Assembly: GCA_023436775.1 (NCBI GenBank)
Contig: JAEZHW010000036.1
Coordinates: 1 to 64,000 of the forward strand
From: Actinomycetes bacterium
GTDB lineage: Bacteria > Actinomycetota > Actinomycetes > Actinomycetales > Microbacteriaceae
DNA: 64,000 nt
Direction of reading: 5' to 3'
The notes below the pieces were generated by a model that saw nothing but the letters and a program-made list of their open reading frames with translations, did no database searches and had not been told where the DNA came from. Position 1 is the stretch's first letter. Every line of letters starts with the position of its first letter. Below are positions 43,040 through 51,235 of this stretch, piece after piece. Both the position numbers and the translations under genes were made by a program.

Positions 43040-43618
43040 TGCTGAGAAGCCCTAAGCGCCCTACTCAGAATCAAGTGCGAGTTAGTGCGGAAGTGCCAGG
43101 GTCCGACGCCACTTAAGTCACTATGGATCACGCGCGGACTCCAACGCGTTTTTGTCGGAGCGTGCCTGGCTTAGCTGCCCATTTAGGTTAGGAGTGCGGC
43201 CGCCAACGCACCTACCGGGGCGTAGTCCCACTGATCCCCGTCGGTGGCTACGACTCAACGGGAATCCTGGGTTAAGTCAAAGATCCCATCTTGACCTCCG
43301 TTAGGTCAGCAGTCTTTAGAGCGGTGGCAGCGCGATGCCATGTCCCATAGGCCCCCTGGGACCGCCAGGCAAGTCGGTGCGCCTCGCATCAACTGGTGAA
43401 GCCAGGCCGCCGCTCCGACGGGCCGACCCGTGAGCAGGAACGTGTCAACATCAACCCGCCCTTGAGGTGTCCTTCCCGACTCCTTCCCTCCACATCTGAC
43501 CACACTGCTCAACCGACTTGGCCCCGGATTTCGGCTTAGATGGGTGCCCGACATTTGTCCAGCTTGTCGCGCACCCTTGAGGAATCGAAGTCAGGCTAGC
43601 CTTGCCCCAGGAGGAGCA
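43040..43618. other. Gene-poor right flank of the island
   Basis: 579 bases between the methyltransferase start and trpF. An 82-codon open frame (43306-43554, minus) has no ribosome site or recognisable domain. A small inverted repeat TGACCT/AGGTCA (43292-43308) is present. The methyltransferase promoter must lie in the left part. The 9-mer CAACGCGTT (43142-43150) recurs just after tRNA-Tyr (39738-39746) but is too short and palindromic to be called an attachment site. Confidence 0.5.
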
Positions 43619-44245
43619 ATGACCCTGGTGGTGAAGGTGTGCGGGTTGCGCACGGCGGAGGCGGCGGAGGTCGCGGTCGAGGCGGGGGCGGATGCGATCG
43701 GGGTCGTGTTCAGTCAGAAGAGTCCGCGGCGCGTGACCGAGGACGAGGCTCGGGCCGTCATTGACGCCGTTGCCGGGCGCGCCACCACCGTGGTGGTCAC
43801 GAACGACCTGGACCCGGTCGAAGCGGGGCTGCTGGCCAAGCGCATCGGCGCGGACGTGCTGCAACTGCACGGGCGATACAACGCCGGCGACTACCGGCGC
43901 GCGGCCGACACCGGCATCCGGCTGTGGCGCGCGACGGCGCTGCGCGACGACACCGACCTCCGGGTTGGGGCGTGGGGCGAGGAGGCGCTGCTACTGGATG
44001 CGCCGAAGCCCGGTTCCGGCGAGCGCTGGGACCTCACCGCCCTGGCGAGCCGGCAGCCGGACGGCCCGTGGCTGCTCGCTGGCGGGCTGAACCCCGACAA
44101 CGTGGCCGACGCCATTGCACAGGCTCGCCCCTGGGGCGTCGACGTGTCCAGCGGCGTGGAGTCCGAGCCTGGCGTCAAAGACTTGGACAAGATTCGCGAA
44201 TTCGTCGCCGCGGCACGGGCAGCGCATCGGGCGTCGTCCGCGTAG
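43619..44245 (+). CDS. trpF: Phosphoribosylanthranilate isomerase
   Basis: TIM-barrel enzyme of tryptophan synthesis, 208 aa. It begins VVKVCGLRTAEAAEVAVEAG with the catalytic Cys, has VLQLHG, the catalytic Asp in LLLDAPKPGSGERWDL, LAGGLNPDNV and GVDVSSGVES for phosphate binding. Other trp genes are not adjacent. Many actinobacteria lack trpF and use the bifunctional HisA/PriA. AGGAGGAG precedes the ATG at 43619. It flanks the island. Confidence 0.92.
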   Translation: MTLVVKVCGLRTAEAAEVAVEAGADAIGVVFSQKSPRRVTEDEARAVIDAVAGRATTVVVTNDLDPVEAGLLAKRIGADVLQLHGRYNAGDYRRAADTGIRLWRATALRDDTDLRVGAWGEEALLLDAPKPGSGERWDLTALASRQPDGPWLLAGGLNPDNVADAIAQARPWGVDVSSGVESEPGVKDLDKIREFVAAARAAHRASSA

Positions 44246-44287
44246 GCTGTGACCAGCGGCAACGCAGCCGCCCGCATGGAGGGTTTT

Positions 44288-44980
44288 ATGGCACGGTTCG
44301 AGCAGCATCCCAGCCCCGTTACCGCCTCGGCGCCACTGAGCCTCGTCCGGCTCGGCCTTGCCGCCCTGGTCGCGGTCGCCGTGATCGCCACCCTGCTCGA
44401 TACTGCGAGCCGCAGCCCGATCAACCCTTTCAACTTCTTCGGCTACTTCACGATCCAGTCGAATATCGCCATCGGCGTGGTGTGGCTGATTGCGGCCATT
44501 CAGGGACTGCGCGGCGACAGCACCGGACGCGCGCTCAGCCTCGCCCGCGGCCTGACCACCAGCTACATCCTGATCGTCGGCATCGTCTACGCCGTGCTGC
44601 TCGCCCCGCTCGGCGCCGCCGGCGGCGTCCCGCTGCCGTGGGCGAATACGATCCTGCACGTCGTCACTCCGATCGCGGGCGCCCTCGACTGGGTGCTCGC
44701 CCCGGACCGCCGACCGCTGCGCTGGCGCCTGCTCGCACTCGTGCTCGCCTACCCGACCGTCTGGCTCACCGTCGTGCTCGTCCGAGGCGCCACCGACGGT
44801 TGGGTGCCCTACCCCTTCCTGCACCCCGACCAGGGCTACGGCACCATCGCCGTGGTCTGCGCCGGCATCGCCGTCACCGTGCTCGTCGTCGGCGCGCTCG
44901 TGTTCTGGATCAGCCAGCGCACCGTGCGCAGCCAGGTGCTGCGAGGTGCGCTCGGGCGGTCGGCCGCGACCACCAGCTAG
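44288..44980 (+). CDS. Pr6Pr-type six-helix membrane protein
   Basis: 230 aa with six membrane helices; characteristic blocks are FNFFGYFTIQSNIAIG in the second helix region and a histidine in NTILHVVTPIAG, as in Pr6Pr/FAR-17a-like proteins. Function unknown. I chose ATG 44288 because GGAGG lies 6 nt upstream, rather than GTG 44249 or ATG 44276. Confidence 0.8.
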   Translation: MARFEQHPSPVTASAPLSLVRLGLAALVAVAVIATLLDTASRSPINPFNFFGYFTIQSNIAIGVVWLIAAIQGLRGDSTGRALSLARGLTTSYILIVGIVYAVLLAPLGAAGGVPLPWANTILHVVTPIAGALDWVLAPDRRPLRWRLLALVLAYPTVWLTVVLVRGATDGWVPYPFLHPDQGYGTIAVVCAGIAVTVLVVGALVFWISQRTVRSQVLRGALGRSAATTS

Positions 44981-44986
44981 AGCCCG

Positions 44987-45664
44987 CTACTCCGCCGCGA
45001 CCCCAGCCGCGGCCTCGCGGGCGCGGCGACGGTTGCGGCGCAGCCGCAGCACCACGAACAGTGCGATCGCGACCAGGACCGCGCCGATGACGACCCACTG
45101 CAGCAGGTCCACGTAGGGCTCGACGAGGTGCCACTGCTCACCCAGCACGTAGCCCAGCACCACGAACACCGAGTTCCAGATCGCGCTGCCGAGAAACGTC
45201 AGCGGGACGAACACGCGCAGCGGCATCTTCTCGATGCCAGCCGGAATCGAAATCAAGCTGCGGAAGATCGGCAGAAAGCGGCCGAAGAACACCGCCTTCG
45301 GACCGTGCTTCTGGAACCACGCCACGGTCTTGTCGATGTCGTCGCCGTCAACCAGCGGCAGCCAGTTCGCGATGCGGACCATCCGGTCGTGTCCCAACAG
45401 ACGCCCCAGGCCGTACAGCGCCAGCGCACCCACCAGGGAACCAGCGACCGTCCACACCAGCACCAGCCACAGGTTCAACGTGCCCTGGCTGGACGCGAAG
45501 CCCGCGAGCGGCAGGATCACCTCGCTGGGGATCGGGGGGAACAGGTTCTCGATCGCGATCGCGATGCCGGCGCCCGGTTCACGCAGCCCCTCCATCAACC
45601 AGAGGGCCGCCTCGCCGAAGAAGCCGAGGTCCTGATCCGTCGCCGCGTCGCTCGCAAGTGCCAT
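44987..45664 (-). CDS. DedA family membrane protein
   Basis: 225 aa, four to five helices. Signature blocks are ENLFPPIPSEVILPLAGF and FFGRFLPIFRSLISIPAG, with the essential Glu and Arg residues. DedA proteins act as lipid (undecaprenyl phosphate or phospholipid) transporters; the substrate here is not determinable. ATG at 45664, 7 nt after TAGCCT on the minus strand: leaderless. Convergent with the Pr6Pr gene. Confidence 0.92.
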   Translation of the reverse strand: MALASDAATDQDLGFFGEAALWLMEGLREPGAGIAIAIENLFPPIPSEVILPLAGFASSQGTLNLWLVLVWTVAGSLVGALALYGLGRLLGHDRMVRIANWLPLVDGDDIDKTVAWFQKHGPKAVFFGRFLPIFRSLISIPAGIEKMPLRVFVPLTFLGSAIWNSVFVVLGYVLGEQWHLVEPYVDLLQWVVIGAVLVAIALFVVLRLRRNRRRAREAAAGVAAE

Positions 45665-45879
45665 GCCCACCAGGCTAGCGGGCGCGGCGGGGTCGGCACG
45701 ACGCCCGTGCGCCGCGATCGCGACCCACCGCCCGCCTGCCGCATCGGACCCGCGGGGACCGGCCCGCGCCTCGCCGAATCCACGGCAGCATTACGGCCAG
45801 GCTCCGAGCCGTGCTCACTCCGCGGACGTAGGATGGCCCTGGCCGATTGGCCGAACGCCGCACGTTGTCAGGAGCATGC

Positions 45880-46701
45880 ATGTCCGCCGGATCCATCGAA
45901 CTCATGGAACTCGCGCGGTCGGTCGCGCTCCAGGCCGGCGAACTGGTCGCGGCCCGCCGCGCCGCAGGCATCGAAGTGGCCGCCACGAAGTCCAGCGCCG
46001 AGGACGTGGTTACCCTGGCCGACCGCGAGAGCGAGGCGCTGATCCGCCAGCTGCTCGCCGACGCCCGCCCGAGCGACGCCTTCCACGGCGAGGAGTCCGG
46101 GTCCGGCTCGGGCTCGAGCGGCATCACCTGGGTTGTCGACCCGATCGACGGCACCGTCAACTACCTCTACGGCATTCCCTACTACTCGGTGAGCATCGCC
46201 GCCATCGAGGGCGAGCCAACCTTCACCGGTATGAGGCCAGTCGCCGGCGCCGTACACAGCCCCGGTCTCGGCACCACCTACACCGCAGCACTCGGCGAGG
46301 GCGCCTGGCGCGACGGGCGCAGCATCGTCACCCCGCCAGCCCCGCCGACCAACCTCGCGCTGCTGACGACCGGCTTCGCCTACACCCAGGAGCGGCGGCA
46401 GATGCAGGCCGCGATGGTGGGCGAGCTCATCACCAAGGTGCGTGACATCCGCCGCTTCGGCTCGGCTGCGATCGACATCTGCAACGTCGCCGAGGGCCAG
46501 GTGAACGCCTACACCGAGGGTGGGATCAACCCCTGGGATGCAGCCGCCGGCATCATCGTCGCCACCGAGGCCGGTGCCTCCGTGCAGCACCTGCAGCTTG
46601 GTGACCCGTCACTGCACTGGCTGCTGGTCGCCCCGAGCCCGCTCGACGCGGCGCTGCGCGACTTGTTGCTGGAAGCCGCCGATTCGATTACCAACAGGTA
46701 A
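45880..46701 (+). CDS. Inositol monophosphatase family phosphatase
   Basis: Li+-sensitive, Mg2+-dependent phosphatase, 273 aa. Metal-site motifs are GEESGSGSG, WVVDPIDGTVNYLYGIP and NPWDAAAGIIVA. May act on inositol-1-phosphate, histidinol-phosphate or similar. ATG at 45880 with AGGAG upstream; the frame extends 33 nt further without support. Confidence 0.92.
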   Translation: MSAGSIELMELARSVALQAGELVAARRAAGIEVAATKSSAEDVVTLADRESEALIRQLLADARPSDAFHGEESGSGSGSSGITWVVDPIDGTVNYLYGIPYYSVSIAAIEGEPTFTGMRPVAGAVHSPGLGTTYTAALGEGAWRDGRSIVTPPAPPTNLALLTTGFAYTQERRQMQAAMVGELITKVRDIRRFGSAAIDICNVAEGQVNAYTEGGINPWDAAAGIIVATEAGASVQHLQLGDPSLHWLLVAPSPLDAALRDLLLEAADSITNR

Positions 46702-46750
46702 AACCCGCCAAACCTGAGAATTTCCCCTGGTCAGACGATTCTGACAGGAG

Positions 46751-46856
46751 TAGTCTGCCTGTACCCGAACGAACCTTTGGGGGGAAGTTCGAACAGTAGT
46801 GGCTGCCTCGCGCCCGATGCTTGGCGGTAGCGCTGCTAACCCTGGAGCAGTACGTC
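46751..46856 (+). promoter_or_regulatory. Structured 5' leader of the first M23 peptidase gene
   Basis: TAGTCT at 46751-46756 is a -10 candidate. The leader of about 95 nt shares ordered blocks with the leader of the next M23 gene: GGGGAA (46781), GCCTCGCGC (46805), AGCGCTG with TAACC (46829-46841) and CCTGGAGC at the ribosome site. GCTGCC/GGCGGTAGC can pair. It may be a riboswitch-like element; I could not fit it convincingly to the c-di-AMP (ydaO) motif common before actinobacterial cell-wall hydrolase genes. Confidence 0.4.
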
Positions 46857-48572
46857 ATGACGGATAGTTTGCGGTTCGACGCGGGCCAAACCGGCCCGGC
46901 GATGCCGCCCGCCGTCCGCCCGGGTCACTACAACGACCAGTTGCCCGCGTATCCGCTCCCGCAGGCTCCCGTATTGCCACCAGTGTGGCACCAGGGCGCA
47001 CCGCAGGCCCCGCAGCAACACGCCGTGTCGCTGCCGGCCCCGCCGCCGCAGTTGCCGCCGCCGCCCGCCTTCCTCACCGGCCCGGTGCCGCAGGTCACTC
47101 CCGCCTCACCACCCGCTGCCCAGTCACCGGCCCTGGTTCCGCCAGCAGCGCCCGCGTCGTTCGCTTCGGCCCCCCTGCCGCCGCTGCCGCCGTTCCTGCA
47201 GGCACCCAGCCCCTCGACGAATACGCCGACCGCGGCACCCGCGCCCGCCGCACACGCTCCGGTCACCGCGCCAATTCCGCCCGTCGAGGCGGTCACCGCG
47301 GCTCCGATCGCACCACTGGTCCAGGCCACCCGCGTCGTGCCGGCCCTCGCCGTGGACCTCGAGGACACGATCACCGCCGAGCCGACTCCGGCCACCGCCC
47401 CTCCGCAGATCGACGTTGTTCCGCCTGCCGCCGAGTTGTGGGACGAAACCGCTACTGATGCGGATGCCCACGCGTTGACGGACTCCCGAGCCGAGGAACG
47501 GGCCCCAGCCGAGGAACGGGCCCCAGCCGAGGCGGATGCCGCGATCGAGCCAGCGTCGGTGCCGCTCGAACTGGCCCCCGCCACAGCGCCGGTCAAGACC
47601 TTCGCTGTCCTCGAGCAGCCACCCACCGATCCTGCCAAGCTCGCCGCGTGGGACGCCGTGGTGGCGCGGACCATGACCACTGCCTCGGCCACAACGGGCC
47701 GAAAGCAAAGGAGCGCCCGCTCGGCTCGACGCGCAATCGAGAGGGCTCTGCGCCAGAAGCAGCGCGCCGATCAGCAGGTCCAGATTGCCGCGGGCAGCAA
47801 GACGGCCAAGGATCGGCCCGCCTCGCGCCCGTCTGCGGGCAAGCGCCTCATTCGACCCGGCGTTACCCGCGTGGCCAGTGTCCACAGCGACGCCGCTGCT
47901 CGCCGTCCAGTGCACTCGACCCGGATCGTTGGCCTTGTGGGTCTGCTCGTGGCCATCACCGCGGTGATTGGCCTCCCGGCCCTGAACCCGACCGCGCAGG
48001 CGAACGTGGCAGAGCCCTTGACGATCCCACAGTCCAGCGAAGACGGAATCAGTTACAAGGTGGAGCACGCGGCCACCTCGGGCCTGGATCGCGAGGACTT
48101 CAAGATTCGGTCAATGATCCCGGGCTACAACGCCGGCAGCTACGTCTACACCACCAACACGCTGGCACCGATTCAGTGGCCGATTCCGTTCAGTGCACCG
48201 GTCCTGAGCTACTGGGGGTACCGCGGTGGAAACTTCCACTCCGGCTTGGACATTTCCCCGCCGATGGGCACCCCGGTGGTCGCCATCTCGAAGGGTGTCG
48301 TCACCAAGGTCGACAAGTACAAGAACTGGAACGCCTACGGCGTGCACATTGAGATCTGGCATGAGGAACTCGGCCTCACCTCGCTGTATGCACACATGAT
48401 GGTCGGATCGACCCAGGTGGAAAAGGGTGACGAGGTCTACGCTGGCCAGGTGATCGGCAAGGTCGGCAGCACCGGTCGCTCCACCGGCCCGCACCTCCAC
48501 TTCGAGCTCCACGACAAGCACGGCGTCCCCTTTGACCCGTTCCCGTGGATGACCAAGCACGCAAACGGGTAG
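46857..48572 (+). CDS. Membrane-anchored M23 (LytM-type) peptidase with Pro/Ala-rich cytoplasmic region
   Basis: 571 aa. Residues 1-about 280 are Pro/Ala-rich and probably disordered, including two copies of a short EERAPA-type repeat; a basic region follows, then one membrane helix (about 356-376) and an extracellular M23 domain with HSGLD (about 460), YAHM and HLHFE (about 545), the zinc and catalytic residues. It could cleave peptidoglycan cross-links, unless kept inactive as some LytM activators are. ATG at 46857 with GGAG upstream. A paralogue follows in tandem. Confidence 0.88.
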   Translation: MTDSLRFDAGQTGPAMPPAVRPGHYNDQLPAYPLPQAPVLPPVWHQGAPQAPQQHAVSLPAPPPQLPPPPAFLTGPVPQVTPASPPAAQSPALVPPAAPASFASAPLPPLPPFLQAPSPSTNTPTAAPAPAAHAPVTAPIPPVEAVTAAPIAPLVQATRVVPALAVDLEDTITAEPTPATAPPQIDVVPPAAELWDETATDADAHALTDSRAEERAPAEERAPAEADAAIEPASVPLELAPATAPVKTFAVLEQPPTDPAKLAAWDAVVARTMTTASATTGRKQRSARSARRAIERALRQKQRADQQVQIAAGSKTAKDRPASRPSAGKRLIRPGVTRVASVHSDAAARRPVHSTRIVGLVGLLVAITAVIGLPALNPTAQANVAEPLTIPQSSEDGISYKVEHAATSGLDREDFKIRSMIPGYNAGSYVYTTNTLAPIQWPIPFSAPVLSYWGYRGGNFHSGLDISPPMGTPVVAISKGVVTKVDKYKNWNAYGVHIEIWHEELGLTSLYAHMMVGSTQVEKGDEVYAGQVIGKVGSTGRSTGPHLHFELHDKHGVPFDPFPWMTKHANG

Positions 48573-48703
48573 TCTCAGCGGTTTGACCTGCCCCGTCCGG
48601 GGAACTCCCAGCGCCTCGCGCTACCGTGGACAAGCGCTGTAACCTACTGTGAACAGGCGAGTGCGCCCCCACAGTTCCGAATTGCTTGCCCCTGGAGCCC
48701 AGT
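48570..48703 (+). promoter_or_regulatory. Structured 5' leader of the second M23 peptidase gene
   Basis: TAGTCT at 48570-48575 overlaps the stop codon of the upstream M23 gene. Then come GGGGAA (48599), GCCTCGCGC (48613), AGCGCTG with TAACC (48633-48644) and CCTGGAGC, in the same order as in the first leader. CCCCG/CGGGG forms a small stem near 48591. Confidence 0.4.
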
Positions 48704-49654
48704 TTGACGCTAGAAATGATCCCGACGGCCGATGCCGTCGGTGAGTCGGCTGACGTCGTGCTGCCTCCGTTGTCGGTCACGCCGCTGTCGATTACCCCGT
48801 TGACGACGCCCACAGGCAATGTCGAAACGGCCACCGAAACGACCCCGACAGACGCAACCCGGATGGGCACTCGCAAGTCCAGCCGCAAAGCGGGCCGCCA
48901 GATGCAGTCAGCACGCGCGCGCCGCCTCATCGAGAAGCAACTGCGCCACCCGGAACGGACTGTCACGGTCGCTCCGGTGACCACGAAGCGCAACCCATGG
49001 GCCGCCGCGTTCGCCGTCGCCATCGTCGCTGGCTTCGTTGCCGTGTTTGCGATCCCACAGATCGCGACCGAGGATGTGGCCCTGGCCGAAGGCGGCCTCG
49101 TCATCGATACCGCCGCCGCACAATCCGCCATGCAGGGCTTCACGGTCGCCGAACCGAGCGCCATCGAACTGAAGCGCGACGAAGTCAAGGTGCGCGACAC
49201 CGTGCCGAACTCGATCTCCTTCGGTTCGTACTTTGTTGACCTGACCGCACCGGTCCGCTGGCCGCTGCCCTTCGTCGCCCAGATCTCGGATGGCTTCCGC
49301 TGCCGTGCCATGAACAACGGCACCTGCACCCGCTGGCACGCCGGTATCGACCTGCTCGGCCCGTACGGCAGCCCAATCACCTCGATTGCTGCTGGCAAGG
49401 TCACTGCAGTGGGTTGGTTCGGTGGCTTCGGTAACCGCGTCGAGGTCTACCACCCCGACCTCGGTGTCACCACGCTGTATGCACACATGAGCGCGACCTC
49501 GGTCAAGGTCGGTCAGCACGTGGAGCCGGGCCAGCAGCTCGGCAAGATGGGCAGCACCGGCCTCTCGACCGCCAACCACCTGCACTTCGAAGTGCACGTC
49601 GGTGGCAGCCCCGTCGACCCGTACGCCTGGCTGAAGAAGAACGCATCGGGCTAG
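48704..49654 (+). CDS. Membrane-anchored M23 (LytM-type) peptidase, second copy
   Basis: 316 aa, a shorter paralogue of the gene just upstream: Thr/Pro-rich cytoplasmic part, basic segment, one helix (about 97-118), and an extracellular M23 domain with HAGID (about 211), YAHM and HLHFE (about 291); a disulfide is possible (FRCRAMNNGTC). TTG at 48704 is the start best placed for the ribosome site CTGGAG; the first ATG is 12 nt further on. Confidence 0.85.
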   Translation: MTLEMIPTADAVGESADVVLPPLSVTPLSITPLTTPTGNVETATETTPTDATRMGTRKSSRKAGRQMQSARARRLIEKQLRHPERTVTVAPVTTKRNPWAAAFAVAIVAGFVAVFAIPQIATEDVALAEGGLVIDTAAAQSAMQGFTVAEPSAIELKRDEVKVRDTVPNSISFGSYFVDLTAPVRWPLPFVAQISDGFRCRAMNNGTCTRWHAGIDLLGPYGSPITSIAAGKVTAVGWFGGFGNRVEVYHPDLGVTTLYAHMSATSVKVGQHVEPGQQLGKMGSTGLSTANHLHFEVHVGGSPVDPYAWLKKNASG

Positions 49655-49711
49655 TCCGCGCAGCAGGCTGAGTTCGCCTCAGCGCCGTGCAGCGAGTAGC
49701 GTAGGAACGCC

Positions 49712-50143
49712 ATGTACATCACTGTGCTCAAGTCCAAGATTCACCGCGCGACGGTGACCCACGCCGACCTCCACTACGTCGGCTCCATCACCGTGGACCG
49801 CGCGCTCATGGACGCTGCCGGGCTGTTGGAAGGCGAACTGGTCGCAGTCGTCGATATCGACAACGGCAACCGTCTGGAGACCTATGTGATTCCGGGCGAG
49901 GCGGGCAGCGGTGTGATCGGCATCAACGGTGCCGCGGCGCATCTGGTACGCCAGGGCGACCTGGTCATCATCATGAGCTACGCCATGTGCACCCCCGACG
50001 AGGCGGCTGCACTGACGCCGAAGGTCGTACACGTCAACAGCAAAAACGAGATCGTTGCGCTCGGGGCCGACCCTGCTGAGCCGGTTCCCGGCTCGAACGA
50101 TCAGCAGCGTCCGCCGCACGCGGTCAGCTCTGCTGCCGAATAG
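49712..50143 (+). CDS. panD: Aspartate 1-decarboxylase proenzyme
   Basis: Makes beta-alanine for pantothenate and CoA; 143 aa. Self-cleavage between Gly24 and Ser25 (HYVGSITV) yields the pyruvoyl group; GINGAAAHLVRQGD is conserved. A Pro/Ser/Ala tail extends the C-terminus. ATG with GGAA upstream; TAGCGT at 49697-49702 is a likely -10. Confidence 0.95.
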   Translation: MYITVLKSKIHRATVTHADLHYVGSITVDRALMDAAGLLEGELVAVVDIDNGNRLETYVIPGEAGSGVIGINGAAAHLVRQGDLVIIMSYAMCTPDEAAALTPKVVHVNSKNEIVALGADPAEPVPGSNDQQRPPHAVSSAAE

Positions 50144-50229
50144 CCGATCCCCGCGATTGCGTCGTCGTCGCCTGCCAAGGTGACGTGTGCTGGGTCGTGA
50201 GCCGCGCCTCGCGACGTAGTGTTGATGCC

Positions 50230-51207
50230 ATGGTGCGCGCGCTACAGATGAACTCGGCCGAATCCACTGCGGAACTGGTGGACCGTGACCTCCCCGCATT
50301 GCAGGACGGTGACGTCCGCGTCCGGGTCGACTGGTCGGGCGTGAACTACAAGGACGCCATGATCGTGACCGGTCTGCGCGGCTTCATGCGCGAGTTCCCG
50401 CGCGTGACCGGCATTGACTTGGCTGGTGTCGTGGTCGAGAGCCGCGACCCCGCCTGGCACGTCGGCGACCGCTTCATGATCAACGGTCGTGGCCTCAGCG
50501 AGCATCTGGACGGTGGCTTCACGGACGAGACCGTGGTGGCTGGTCACCTGGGCACGCGCGTGCCGGAGGTGTTCTCGCTACGCGAGGCTGCCGCGATCGG
50601 TACCGCTGGTTTCACCGCCGCGCTGTCCGTGCGCGCGCTGGAACGGTACGGCATCGGCGAGGGGCCGATTCTGGTCACCGGTCCGACCGGCGGCGTCGGC
50701 TCCATTGCGATCGCGCTGCTGGCCGCCCGCGGCTACACCGTCACCGCGGCCACCGGTCGCCCAGAACACGCTGAGCTGCTGCGCCGACTCGGCGCCACCG
50801 ACGTCATCGACCGCAGTGCATTGACCCCGACCAAGCCGCTGCAGTCCGAGCGCTGGGGTGGTGCCGTGGACGTCACCGGCGGCGAGGTGCTCGCCGGCAT
50901 CCTGACGCAGCTGCAGTACAACACCGCGGTCGCTGCGAGCGGCCGCGCCGCTGGACCCGACCTGACCGCCTCGATGATGCCCTTCATTCTGCGCAACGTG
51001 GCCTTGCTTGGCGTGAACTCGGTGCTTGCCGACGATCAGGCCCGGGAGGAGTCCTGGCAGATCCTGGCGGAGAGCCTGGACCGGGCATTGCTGGCGGAGT
51101 TGGTCACCGAGGTGGCGCTCGAGGACGTGGTGGACGTCGCGCAGGGACTGCTGGCCGGCCAGCGGGTCGGCCGCGCCGTGGTCCGTCTCTCGGGCGGCGA
51201 CGCCTAG
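50230..51207 (+). CDS. NADPH-dependent acrylyl-CoA reductase-like MDR oxidoreductase (AcuI/YhdH)
   Basis: 325 aa zinc-independent medium-chain reductase. WSGVNYKDAMIVTG and FPRVTGIDLAGVV are AcuI/YhdH hallmarks; the NADPH motif is VTGPTGGVGSIAI with Arg in ATGRPEHAELL. Substrate could be acryloyl-CoA or a quinone-like enone. ATG at 50230, 7 nt after TAGTGT: leaderless. Convergent with the HemC-like gene. Confidence 0.88.
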   Translation: MVRALQMNSAESTAELVDRDLPALQDGDVRVRVDWSGVNYKDAMIVTGLRGFMREFPRVTGIDLAGVVVESRDPAWHVGDRFMINGRGLSEHLDGGFTDETVVAGHLGTRVPEVFSLREAAAIGTAGFTAALSVRALERYGIGEGPILVTGPTGGVGSIAIALLAARGYTVTAATGRPEHAELLRRLGATDVIDRSALTPTKPLQSERWGGAVDVTGGEVLAGILTQLQYNTAVAASGRAAGPDLTASMMPFILRNVALLGVNSVLADDQAREESWQILAESLDRALLAELVTEVALEDVVDVAQGLLAGQRVGRAVVRLSGGDA

Positions 51208-51235
51208 GTCGAGTCGTGCCTAGCTCTGGGCCGGC

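Larger units (their letters stand above)
39781..43618. mobile_element. Low-GC accessory island at tRNA-Tyr
   Basis: From just after tRNA-Tyr to the trpF ribosome site, base composition drops from about 67-70% to about 50% G+C by eye (for example 38% at 41161-41220), and A/T-ending codons become common. It contains a methyltransferase-nuclease gene pair and 580 bases without a convincing gene. No integrase, transposase or long direct repeat of the tRNA 3' end was found, so the mode of entry is unresolved. Confidence 0.7.

Noticed and set aside
43142..43150. CAACGCGTT as attachment-site repeat of the sequence after tRNA-Tyr (39738-39746)
   Set aside because: Nine bases, mostly a palindrome, and not extending into the tRNA; too weak for an att site.
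43306..43554. 82-codon open frame in the island flank
   Set aside because: No ribosome site, domain or codon bias.
46763..46856. Canonical c-di-AMP (ydaO) riboswitch before the first M23 gene
   Set aside because: Some landmark blocks are similar (GGGGAA, CTAACC), but the leader is too short and the GGGGTGAAT element is missing; reported only as an unclassified leader.
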